Of a DNA stretch of 10,990 bases, positions 5,150 to 10,990 are shown one piece after another. A program made the translations under genes and the position numbers. The notes below the pieces were generated by a model, which saw only the letters and a program-made list of their open reading frames with translations, had not been told where the DNA came from and searched no databases. Numbering within the stretch: position 1 is the stretch's first letter; each line of letters begins with the position of its first letter. Source of the stretch: DAOQAU01 sp035354275 (GTDB taxonomy: Bacteria > Cyanobacteriota > Vampirovibrionia > Gastranaerophilales > Gastranaerophilaceae); NCBI GenBank assembly GCA_035354275.1, contig DAOQAU010000053.1:1-10990 (forward strand). The letters are read 5' to 3'.

Positions 5150-5171
5150 CTTTTCGCCTCTTTTCCTTTTA

Positions 5172-5180
5172 TGCTAAAAT
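5172..5180 (+). promoter_or_regulatory. Predicted extended -10 promoter of proS
   Basis: TGCTAAAAT is an extended -10 box (TG, one base, TAAAAT); the -35 position (around 5152-5157, tttcgc) is poor, as is common with extended -10 promoters. Transcription would begin near 5187, leaving a short leader with AAGGAAG (5198-5204) seven bases before the proS ATG. Confidence 0.45.
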
Positions 5181-5211
5181 AACCATATAAGTTAAAAAAG
5201 GAAGAATTAAT

Positions 5212-6933
5212 ATGAAAATGTCAAAACTTTTTGTACAGACTTTGAGAGAATTTCCCTCAGATGCAGAGGTCATGTCACACAAACTGCTTGTAAGAGCGGG
5301 CTATATAAGAAAGCTCACCAGCGGGATTTACAATTATCTGCCCTTGATGTGGCGGGTTTTGACAAAAATAGAAAATATCGTAAGGGAAGAAATGAACGCA
5401 GCAGGTGCGCAGGAGCTTTTAATGCCTTTTGTTCAGCCTCAAGAACTATGGGAAGAATCCGGCAGGTGGGAAGTCTATGGAAGAGAATTAATGCGCCTTA
5501 AAGACCGCCACGACAGGGGAATGTGCCTTGGTCCGACACACGAAGAAGTAATAACTTCAATCGCAAGAGACGGCTTAAAATCATACAAACAATTACCTGT
5601 TAATTTATACCAAATTCAATCAAAATTCAGAGACGAAATAAGACCGCGCTTCGGGCTTTTAAGAGGGCGGGAATTTATCATGAAAGACGCTTACAGCTTT
5701 GATGTTGACGAAGCTGGGCTTGACAAAGAGTACGAAAACATGACAAAAGCCTACAAAAAGATTTTTGAACGCTGCGGACTTGAAACAAAAATGGTTCAAT
5801 CCGACACGGGTGCAATAGGCGGAAGCATGAGTCATGAATTTATGGTTATAGTTGAAACGGATTCGGGCGAAAGCGATGTTTTTTACTGTAACAACTGTGA
5901 TTATGCGGCAAATTCAGACCATGCAACTTCGATTTTGCCTGATGCAGTAACAGACGGCGGCTTTACAAAAGCACAAATCATTGATACACCTAAGACAAAA
6001 TCAATCGAAGAACTATGCCAATTTTTAAAAACTCCTTCCACGGTCATTTTAAAAACCCTTGTTTATATAGCAGACAAAAAACCTGTATTTGTAATCATCA
6101 GAGGAGATAAAGAAGCAGAAGAAACAAAATTAAAAAATGCACTTAGGGCAACCGAGCTTAGAATTGCTTCTGCAGCAGAAATTCAAGAACTAATGCAAGA
6201 AAAAGGTTTTGAAGCAGAAGCCGGATTTATCGGTCCTGTCGGAATTCAAGGCATTTGGACAATAGCAGATGAAAGTGTAAAAAATCTCAAAAACTTTGTT
6301 TTAGGTTGTAACCAAACAGATAAGCACATGGTAGGGGCAAATTTCGGTGCTGAAGTGAAAGTTTTTGAAAAATTTTACGACATAAGGCTTGCCCAAAAAG
6401 GTGAAATTTGTACCCAATGCGGAGCAAAACTTGATGTTACCAGAGGAATTGAAGTCGGAAATATTTTCAAACTCGGGACAAAATATTCAAAACCAATGAA
6501 TGCGGTATTTACCGATATTGACGGAAAAGAAAAGCCTTATGTAATGGGCTGTTACGGAATCGGAATTTCAAGGACGGCAGCTGCTGCAGTCGAAAGATAC
6601 CATGACGAAAACGGAATTATCTGGCCGCTTGAAATTGCGCCATATCATGTGGTAATTGTGCCTGTAAATACCCAAGACGAATTGCAGATGAAAGTTGCCG
6701 TTGAAATTTACGAAAAACTGCTCGCCCAAGGAATTGAAGCAGTCCTTGACGACAGGGACGAACGTGCGGGAGTTAAATTCAAAGATGCGGATTTGATAGG
6801 CTTCCCTTACCGCGTAACTGTCGGAAAAACAATTCAAGAAGGGCTTGTAGAGTTTAAAACAAGGGCAAATGGTGAAATGGTGACTTTAAAGCCTGAAGAT
6901 GCAATTCAAAAACTTTTAAAAGAGGTTTTATAA
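5212..6933 (+). CDS. proS: Prolyl-tRNA synthetase, bacterial type with editing domain
   Basis: Class II aminoacyl-tRNA synthetase that charges tRNA-Pro in the cytoplasm. Its 573 residues match the long bacterial type. In order: motif 1 region (about 40-75, GIYNYLP, REEMNAAGAQE); GPTHEE (107-112); motif 2, FRDEIRPRFGLLRGREFIMKD (139-159); inserted YbaK-like editing domain (about 225-400) with STVILKTLVY and Lys281 at the expected editing lysine; motif 3, GCYGIGISRTAAA (446-458); and the anticodon-binding domain (about 475-573) with DDRDERAGVKFKDADLIG (513-530). Two CxxC pairs (226/229 and 400/403) flank the editing domain and may bind zinc, as in many non-proteobacterial homologues. Start at 5212 is favoured over the ATG two codons later by Shine-Dalgarno spacing. 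A small membrane protein gene follows after four bases. Confidence 0.97.
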   Translation: MKMSKLFVQTLREFPSDAEVMSHKLLVRAGYIRKLTSGIYNYLPLMWRVLTKIENIVREEMNAAGAQELLMPFVQPQELWEESGRWEVYGRELMRLKDRHDRGMCLGPTHEEVITSIARDGLKSYKQLPVNLYQIQSKFRDEIRPRFGLLRGREFIMKDAYSFDVDEAGLDKEYENMTKAYKKIFERCGLETKMVQSDTGAIGGSMSHEFMVIVETDSGESDVFYCNNCDYAANSDHATSILPDAVTDGGFTKAQIIDTPKTKSIEELCQFLKTPSTVILKTLVYIADKKPVFVIIRGDKEAEETKLKNALRATELRIASAAEIQELMQEKGFEAEAGFIGPVGIQGIWTIADESVKNLKNFVLGCNQTDKHMVGANFGAEVKVFEKFYDIRLAQKGEICTQCGAKLDVTRGIEVGNIFKLGTKYSKPMNAVFTDIDGKEKPYVMGCYGIGISRTAAAAVERYHDENGIIWPLEIAPYHVVIVPVNTQDELQMKVAVEIYEKLLAQGIEAVLDDRDERAGVKFKDADLIGFPYRVTVGKTIQEGLVEFKTRANGEMVTLKPEDAIQKLLKEVL

Positions 6934-6937
6934 ATTT

Positions 6938-7138
6938 ATGTGGAATATTTTAATCGTACTAATAATCGCGGCGATTGTTTGGTTTTTTAACCCTCTGTTG
7001 CATTTTAATTTCAATGCACCAAAAAGTACTTTGAACAAAAACACCAAAAATGAAGTCAATCAAGTCATAGACCAAACCCAACAACAGATTGACTACGCCC
7101 GCCAAATGCAACAGCCTCAAGATAATAATAAGAATTAA
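6938..7138 (+). CDS. Small single-pass membrane protein, unknown function
   Basis: A 66-residue protein with a strongly hydrophobic N-terminal helix (about residues 2-20, WNILIVLIIAAIVWFF) and a hydrophilic, Asn/Gln-rich tail (TQQQIDYARQMQQPQDNNKN) that may form a short helix. It is not recognised. Only four bases separate it from the proS stop, and a weak GAGG lies inside the proS end, so translation is probably coupled to proS. Low complexity and small size leave some doubt, but the frame is intact, the hydrophobic/hydrophilic split is protein-like, and it fills the gap between two genes. The Cys-free anchor plus polar tail suggests a membrane-tethered accessory peptide; no role can be inferred. 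Confidence 0.65.
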   Translation: MWNILIVLIIAAIVWFFNPLLHFNFNAPKSTLNKNTKNEVNQVIDQTQQQIDYARQMQQPQDNNKN

Positions 7139-7152
7139 AACCATGTTCATGA

Positions 7153-7158
7153 TATAAT
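7153..7158 (+). promoter_or_regulatory. -10 box of the HIT gene
   Basis: A consensus TATAAT lies 27 bases before the ATG; the matching -35 region (about 7130-7135) is poor. Transcription would start near 7165, followed by a strong Shine-Dalgarno, AAGGGGG (7174-7180), five bases before the ATG at 7186. Confidence 0.45.
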
Positions 7159-7185
7159 TTTCCCTGATATAAGAAGGGGGAAATC

Positions 7186-7503
7186 ATGTCTGATTGTATT
7201 TTTTGCAAAATTGTTAGCGGGGAGATTCCTTGCACAAAAATTTACGAAAATGATTATTTAATCGCAATAGAAGACATTAATCCCAAAGCAAAAGTTCATT
7301 CGCTTATTATTCCGAAAGTCCACGTAGATTCTTTCAACGAACTTGAAGACGAAAAGCTTATGGCAGAGCTTTTAAAAGGGATTAAAAAAGTTTGCGCAAT
7401 TAAAGACCTTAAATCATACAGGCTTCATGTTAATACCGGCAAAGCCGAAGGACAGATAGTATTCCACCTTCACATACACATTTTGTCAAACACAATAAAG
7501 TAA
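7186..7503 (+). CDS. HIT (histidine triad) family nucleotide hydrolase, HINT-like
   Basis: A 105-residue HINT-type protein: these dimeric cytoplasmic enzymes hydrolyse nucleoside phosphoramidates such as AMP-lysine conjugates. Visible are CIFCKIVSGEIP (4-15, with the Cys4/Cys7 pair that helps bind zinc in many members), INPKAKVHSLIIPK (31-44), NTGKAEGQ (83-90) and the histidine triad HLHIH (His94, His96, His98; the middle one is the expected nucleophile). The C-terminus is about ten residues shorter than usual: after HIL the chain ends SNTIK rather than the common GGRxL tail. The stop codon TAA (7501-7503) is the first base triplet of a heptamer array, suggesting the end was rewritten by the repeat. 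It has its own promoter and a strong Shine-Dalgarno, and may be transcribed on into speE. Confidence 0.93.
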   Translation: MSDCIFCKIVSGEIPCTKIYENDYLIAIEDINPKAKVHSLIIPKVHVDSFNELEDEKLMAELLKGIKKVCAIKDLKSYRLHVNTGKAEGQIVFHLHIHILSNTIK

Positions 7504-7547
7504 ATAGTAAATAGTAAATAGTAAATAGATTTTTCTGTTCACTATTT
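7501..7547. repeat. Heptamer array with inverted arm between HIT and speE
   Basis: Four exact copies of taaatag (7501-7528) are followed by ATTTTT and then ctgttcactattt, an inverse copy. The arms can pair around the T-rich core. This is the same plan as 145-212. The first unit contains the stop codon of the HIT gene and the far arm ends 20 bases before the speE start codon. Confidence 0.85.
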
Positions 7548-7555
7548 GCCAATTC

Positions 7556-7561
7556 AAGGAG
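7556..7561 (+). promoter_or_regulatory. Shine-Dalgarno that sets the speE start
   Basis: AAGGAG lies eight bases before a GTG at 7570. The same frame is open back to a TTG at 7546, but that codon has no ribosome-binding site and would put the Shine-Dalgarno inside the gene. Confidence 0.8.
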
Positions 7562-7569
7562 AAGAAACA

Positions 7570-8409
7570 GTGAACGAAAATTTTTACAAAGAAATTACAC
7601 CGGCGGGTTTTGGAATAGCGATTAAAGAAAAAGAAGTACTTTTTTCGGCGCAATCGCCTTTTCAAAAAGTCGAAATAATTGATACAGATTCAACTTTGGG
7701 CAAAATTTTAACTCTTGATGGTCTGATGATGACCACAGAAGGAGATGAATATTTTTACCACGAAATGATAGCGCACATTCCTATGTGCACACATAAAAAC
7801 CCCAAAACCGTTCTTGTAATAGGCGGCGGCGACGGCGGTACAGTAAGAGAAGTTTTAAAACATGACACAGTTGAAAAAGTCGTTCTTTGCGAAATTGACG
7901 GTATGGTAATAGACGCTTGCAAAAAATTCTTGCCGACTATCGCGGGAGAACTTGATAACCCAAAAGTGGAAATTTTGGTTCAAGATGCTATCGAATATAT
8001 AAAGACAAAAGAAAATGAGTTTGATGTTGTGTTGATAGATTCAACTGATCCGATGGGACCGGGTGAAGGTCTTTTTACACAAGAGTTTTACAACAACGTC
8101 AAAAAATCGCTTAAAAAAGGCGGAATTGTGGTGGCACAATCAGAATCCCCTGTTGTAAACAAAGGAGAAATCAAAAAAATGTATGATTTATTAAAAAAAG
8201 TTTTTCCTATAACTTCAACCTACACTTCGCCGATTCCTACATATCCGGGCGGATATTGGGCTTGGGCATTTTGTTCAGAGGAAGTTCAGCCACTTTCATA
8301 CATAGATGAAAAACGCTGCAGTGATGTTACAAAAACTTGTAAAATTTACAATAGGGAATATCACGAAGCACGCTTTGCACTCCCGAATTTTTTAAAAGAA
8401 TTGTTATAA
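7570..8409 (+). CDS. speE: Spermidine synthase (polyamine aminopropyltransferase)
   Basis: Cytoplasmic enzyme that moves the aminopropyl group of decarboxylated S-adenosylmethionine to a diamine, classically putrescine to spermidine. Starting at GTG 7570 the product is 279 residues, the usual bacterial length. Landmarks: LDGLMMTTEGDEYFYHEM (49-66), which includes the polyamine-pocket segment; the nucleotide-binding loop GGGDGGTVREVLKH (85-98); CEIDGMVI (107-114); LIDSTDPMGP (155-164), carrying the catalytic Asp; and PGGYWAWAFCS (226-236). The N-terminal beta domain and Rossmann-like core are complete. No speD or decarboxylase is in the window, so the dcSAM source lies elsewhere. The gene sits behind the HIT gene and a heptamer array; whether it has its own promoter is unclear. 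No obvious terminator follows. Confidence 0.96.
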   Translation: MNENFYKEITPAGFGIAIKEKEVLFSAQSPFQKVEIIDTDSTLGKILTLDGLMMTTEGDEYFYHEMIAHIPMCTHKNPKTVLVIGGGDGGTVREVLKHDTVEKVVLCEIDGMVIDACKKFLPTIAGELDNPKVEILVQDAIEYIKTKENEFDVVLIDSTDPMGPGEGLFTQEFYNNVKKSLKKGGIVVAQSESPVVNKGEIKKMYDLLKKVFPITSTYTSPIPTYPGGYWAWAFCSEEVQPLSYIDEKRCSDVTKTCKIYNREYHEARFALPNFLKELL

Positions 8410-8458
8410 AAAGCCAACCCTAAAAAATTCATTTTTATAAAATAACCCTTTAAAACAA

Positions 8459-8487
8459 TTGACCTTATAAAAAATTTAAATTAAAAT
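8459..8487 (+). promoter_or_regulatory. Flavoprotein gene promoter, predicted leaderless
   Basis: TTGACC (8459-8464), a 17-base spacer and TAAAAT (8482-8487). The -10 box ends six bases before the ATG at 8494, so the mRNA should start at the start codon. No Shine-Dalgarno precedes 8494 or the next in-frame ATG at 8500. This is the best of the three promoters of this kind. Confidence 0.7.
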
Positions 8488-8493
8488 CACTTT

Positions 8494-9858
8494 ATGGTTA
8501 TGGAAAAAATAGTTATTTTAGGCGGAGTTGCAGCGGGCCCGAAAGCTGCAGCAAAAATAAGAAGACTAAACCCGCAAGCCCAAATTGATGTTTATACCGA
8601 AGACACAAACATCTCATATTCTGCATGCGGACTTCCTTTTTATATTGAAGGCAATTTTGACGACTACAAAATGCTTCTTGCAAGAAGCCCCGAAGAATTT
8701 GAGCAACAGAATGTTCATATTCACCTTTTAAACCGGGCGGTTAAAATTCTGCCCGATAAAAAACAGGTTGTAATTTTAAATCTTGAAACAAATGAAGAAT
8801 TTAATGTAAATTATGACAAACTTATAATCACCATAGGCGCAAAACCAATAATTCCGCCGATTCAAAACATAAATCTTAAAAATGTTTTTACCCTCAGGAC
8901 AATGGAAGACGGGATTAACATAAAAGAAAAAGCCTTAAAATCAAAACACGCAACCATAGTAGGAGGAGGCTATATAGGAATTGAAGTACTGGAAGCTTTT
9001 GTAAAACAAGGACTTAGAGTTACAATGGTTGAATTTGCGCCAAAAATAATGTCTATTTTTGACGATGACATGTCGGATTTAATAAAAGAACATATTTTAA
9101 AAAGGGATTCTCACAAAATAGAAATCATTAACTCAGATGCGGTAGTTGAACTTGTAGGAAAAAATAACGTAACAGAAGTCAAGACCAAAAACGGACTTGA
9201 ATTTGAAACGGATTTAGTTTTAATAGCAACCGGCGTAAGACCAAATGTTCAAATAGCAGCAGATTCGGGAATTGAACTTGGAGTTACAGGAGCAATAAAA
9301 GTCGATAAGCACATGCAAACAAATATCAAAGATATTTATGCAGCAGGCGACTGTGCAGAAAAAACCCATATAGTATCAAAAACCCCTGTTTGGGTTCCTT
9401 TGGGCTCGACTGCAAGCAAAGAAGGCAGATGCGCAGCACTGAATGCTTGTGGCGAAAAAGATGATTTTGAAGGAATTTTGGGCTCTGCGGTTACAAGATA
9501 TTTCGGATTCACAATGTCAATGACAGGATTAACCGAAAAACAGGCACTAAAGCTCGGATATGAACCTGTCAGCGTTAAAGTCACAAAAAAAGACAAAGTC
9601 GGATATATGCCAGAAGCTAAAAATATCACAATAAAGCTCATTGCCGATAAAAAAAGCCGAAAACTTTTAGGTGCACAAGCTATCGGCTGCGGAGATGCCG
9701 ATAAGAGAGTAAATACTGTAGGCACAGGACTTCTATCAGGGATAACGGTTGATGATTTTTTCAACAGCGACATAACTTATGCTCCTCCTTATTCTCCGAG
9801 CATTGACCCGCTGCTAAATGCTGCACAAAATTTGATTGAAAAATTAAACAAAAATTGA
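8494..9858 (+). CDS. CoA-disulfide reductase / NADH oxidase-type flavoprotein
   Basis: FAD- and NAD(P)H-dependent enzyme of the pyridine nucleotide-disulfide oxidoreductase family, single-cysteine branch. In 454 residues: FAD-binding GGVAAGPKAAAK (10-21); the redox motif SYSACGLPFY (41-50) with Cys45; NAD-binding IVGGGYIGIE (155-164) and an acidic Glu180 at the end of the next strand, favouring NADH; ATGVRPN (245-251); the second FAD motif IYAAGDCAE (281-289); and the C-terminal dimerisation domain with TYAPPYSPSIDPL (428-440), whose tyrosines are typical of CoA-disulfide reductases. Homologues reduce CoA disulfide, persulfides or oxygen; the sequence does not settle which. No fused rhodanese domain is present. 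It probably helps thiol balance or oxygen tolerance. It has its own predicted leaderless promoter, and the ATG at 8494 (MVMEK) is chosen over 8500 by that geometry. Confidence 0.92.
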   Translation: MVMEKIVILGGVAAGPKAAAKIRRLNPQAQIDVYTEDTNISYSACGLPFYIEGNFDDYKMLLARSPEEFEQQNVHIHLLNRAVKILPDKKQVVILNLETNEEFNVNYDKLIITIGAKPIIPPIQNINLKNVFTLRTMEDGINIKEKALKSKHATIVGGGYIGIEVLEAFVKQGLRVTMVEFAPKIMSIFDDDMSDLIKEHILKRDSHKIEIINSDAVVELVGKNNVTEVKTKNGLEFETDLVLIATGVRPNVQIAADSGIELGVTGAIKVDKHMQTNIKDIYAAGDCAEKTHIVSKTPVWVPLGSTASKEGRCAALNACGEKDDFEGILGSAVTRYFGFTMSMTGLTEKQALKLGYEPVSVKVTKKDKVGYMPEAKNITIKLIADKKSRKLLGAQAIGCGDADKRVNTVGTGLLSGITVDDFFNSDITYAPPYSPSIDPLLNAAQNLIEKLNKN

Positions 9859-9884
9859 CAATACATTATAACAAATGCTTAAAT
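9855..9884 (+). promoter_or_regulatory. Promoter of the pilin-like gene
   Basis: Consensus TTGACA (9855-9860) overlaps the stop codon of the flavoprotein gene; after 18 bases comes TTAAAT (9879-9884), preceded by TG at extended -10 spacing. Transcription would start near 9891, before AGGAG (9900-9904), seven bases ahead of the ATG at 9912. Confidence 0.55.
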
Positions 9885-9911
9885 AAAAAATGTAAAAGCA
9901 GGAGATGAAAA

Positions 9912-10502
9912 ATGATAAATAAAGCAAGAAGAGCGGATAATATTATCGAATGGATTATTATTGGAATTGTTGCGATTATTTTTTTGAATTTATTTTTAGG
10001 CAAGGTTTATGACCATTTTCAAGAAACGGTCGCATCAAGCAAATTAAACAAAATGTTCCAGCCCGAGCAAACACGTTTTGAAGCTTCTTCCGGCACTAAT
10101 TATGCCGATCCCAGCTCACAGATAAATGTCCCGCTGGTCGGCGAACAAGGGCTTGAAAGATATAGAAACGGCTCACAAAGAGTTATTGATAATTTGATGA
10201 GCAAAGATTTAACCGGAAATTGGCTCTGGCAAAGAAATCTTGCCGAAGAGGCTACAGTGCAATGTTTTATAACTAGATATATTGACGGAGGAAGCTGTAA
10301 TTATGCCCCTTTCGTCAATGGCACTTATGGAATAATCATTAATTCGTCTTATGGAACAACATTAATACCCGCAATAAATCCAACAACCCCAATTAATTGG
10401 TGGGATTCTTCTTTTACAAATTTGAACTTGCCAACAACAACCGAACAAGAAAAAATTGATGCAGTGGCAAAAATTAAAATGAAATTTGCAAATGTAAATT
10501 AA
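9912..10502 (+). CDS. Pilin-like single-pass secreted protein, unknown function
   Basis: A 196-residue protein with a short basic leader (MINKARRA), then a hydrophobic helix (about 11-30, IIEWIIIGIVAIIFLNLFLG) and a polar C-terminal region with two cysteines (118 and 129) that could pair outside the cytoplasm. If a prepilin peptidase cut after Ala8, Glu13 would be residue +5 of the mature chain, the hallmark position in type IV pilins; Ala instead of Gly at -1 and Asp at +1 are atypical, so this is suggestive only. The IIEW motif also recalls Flp/TadE pilin helices. The C-terminal part (NWLWQRNLAEEATVQCF..., NGTYGIII) is not recognised. It has its own promoter and Shine-Dalgarno. Its stop shares the bases TTAA with the stop of the convergent gene. 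No pilus assembly genes are in view. Confidence 0.7.
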   Translation: MINKARRADNIIEWIIIGIVAIIFLNLFLGKVYDHFQETVASSKLNKMFQPEQTRFEASSGTNYADPSSQINVPLVGEQGLERYRNGSQRVIDNLMSKDLTGNWLWQRNLAEEATVQCFITRYIDGGSCNYAPFVNGTYGIIINSSYGTTLIPAINPTTPINWWDSSFTNLNLPTTTEQEKIDAVAKIKMKFANVN

Positions 10503-10990
10503 CGTTCGTAAGGGATAGTATTAATAATTTCTTCAGGATCTTCAAGTCCGTTAATTCTAAAATGAATATTACGGAGTTTTATATTAGGGTATCCTATTGT
10601 GTAGCATACATTATTGTTACTTTCAGGATCATTACGATAACCATCCCAATATCCGGAACTGTTGTACCCCCTATATATTATTTCGCTTCCGACATTTTCA
10701 TATTCTTTCGGCTCTAAATCGGACCAAACTGCTTCAGGACCAGTATATGGATTTTGATAAGTAATTTTTTCTTCACATTTAAGTTTATTAGAATTTGGAA
10801 GAAGGCTAAAAACTTTAGATACATAACTGGAAACTCCGCCTGCCCAAGTCCTTTGCTCAATAAATGCTAAATGGTCGCTATCAGTTCTTGTAGGGTCAGG
10901 CCTCCAAATACAATAGCTATTGTCAGCATCATCACCAAAACTAATCATTTTTATAGTTCTATTTGGAATTTGAAGCCCTAAAGTTCTTGT
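10499..10990 (-). CDS. Unrecognised protein, C-terminal 163 residues (runs off window)
   Basis: On the minus strand the frame is open from the right edge to the stop at 10499-10501. An ATG at 10948 exists, but the 14 codons before it (TRTLGLQIPNRTIK) are also open and no Shine-Dalgarno precedes that ATG, so the gene probably begins outside the window. The visible part is polar and aromatic-rich with few charged helices (CIWRPDPTRTDSDHLAF, SGYWDGYRND, NNNVCYTIGYPNIKLRN), contains three cysteines and no membrane segment; this looks like the beta-rich extracellular part of a secreted protein, perhaps another pilin-like one, but that is inference. It converges on and overlaps the gene at 9912-10502 by three bases. 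It is not a shadow, since the opposite strand of 10503-10990 holds no comparable gene. Confidence 0.65.
   Translation of the reverse strand, partial: TRTLGLQIPNRTIKMISFGDDADNSYCIWRPDPTRTDSDHLAFIEQRTWAGGVSSYVSKVFSLLPNSNKLKCEEKITYQNPYTGPEAVWSDLEPKEYENVGSEIIYRGYNSSGYWDGYRNDPESNNNVCYTIGYPNIKLRNIHFRINGLEDPEEIINTIPYER

Noticed and set aside
4633..5211. T-box riboswitch upstream of proS
   Set aside because: No T-box consensus (TGGNACCGCG) or antiterminator alternative to the terminator at 4972-4997 could be found.
6568..6837. 89-codon minus-strand frame opposite proS
   Set aside because: Opposite the conserved motif 3 and anticodon-binding region of proS.
6959..7150. 63-codon minus-strand frame opposite the small membrane protein
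   Set aside because: Hydrophobic translation is a by-product of the opposite strand; it has no start signals. The plus-strand frame is better placed, directly after proS.
7501..7547. CRISPR array
   Set aside because: Units of 7-8 bases abut directly with no spacers, and no cas genes are present; the same applies to the arrays at 145-212 and 5001-5149.
7546..7569. TTG at 7546 as start of speE
   Set aside because: It would place the strong Shine-Dalgarno inside the gene and the codon lies in the repeat arm; GTG 7570 has ideal spacing.
8410..8458. Terminator after speE
   Set aside because: The stretch is A/T-rich with a repeated aaccct but no convincing stem followed by a T run.
9336..9773. 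145-codon minus-strand frame opposite the flavoprotein gene
   Set aside because: Shadow of the C-terminal domain of a well-supported oxidoreductase.

Overview
The window is AT-rich bacterial chromosome carrying mostly ordinary housekeeping genes. Nothing in it is phage, plasmid or insertion sequence. Cell-wall genes (murF, mraY), a bacterial-type prolyl-tRNA synthetase and Shine-Dalgarno sites rule out archaea. The AT-rich composition, heptamer repeats between genes, apparently leaderless promoters and a pilin-like protein of an unfamiliar kind would fit an uncultured gut lineage such as the non-photosynthetic relatives of cyanobacteria (Melainabacteria/Gastranaerophilales). That placement is a guess; no single gene proves it.

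Layout. Positions 1-1566, minus strand: the 5' end of mraY preceded by murF, two consecutive enzymes of peptidoglycan precursor synthesis. Divergent from murF, 1653-4079 encodes a cytoplasmic GH35 beta-galactosidase, followed by a small unrecognised gene (4258-4632). A 579-base intergenic stretch (4633-5211) holds a near-perfect 35-base palindrome, an AT-rich inverted repeat, a G-depleted segment ending in a good rho-independent terminator, and blocks of short tandem repeats. Then come proS (5212-6933), a tiny membrane protein almost touching it (6938-7138), a HIT-family hydrolase (7186-7503), spermidine synthase speE (GTG start, 7570-8409) and a CoA-disulfide reductase/NADH oxidase-type flavoprotein (8494-9858). 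The window closes with a pilin-like single-pass protein (9912-10502) and, convergent with it and sharing a TTAA double stop, the 3' part of an unrecognised gene on the minus strand.

The enzymes belong to separate pathways: wall synthesis, sugar hydrolysis, tRNA charging, nucleotide phosphoramidate hydrolysis, polyamine synthesis and thiol/NADH redox. The only clear functional pair is murF-mraY; proS plus the small membrane protein are likely co-transcribed.

Two structural themes are the most interesting. (1) Three genes (murF, the GH35 gene and the flavoprotein gene) lack a Shine-Dalgarno sequence and have a -35/-10 promoter whose -10 box ends exactly six bases before the ATG, so their mRNAs are predicted to start at or next to the start codon. 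(2) Short 7- and 8-base tandem repeats recur between genes, often with the inverted unit on the far side of a T-rich core, and also lie inside murF (twice) and the GH35 gene; murF additionally carries three perfect palindromes. The repeats also supply the stop codons of murF and the HIT gene, so they appear to be shaping coding sequences.
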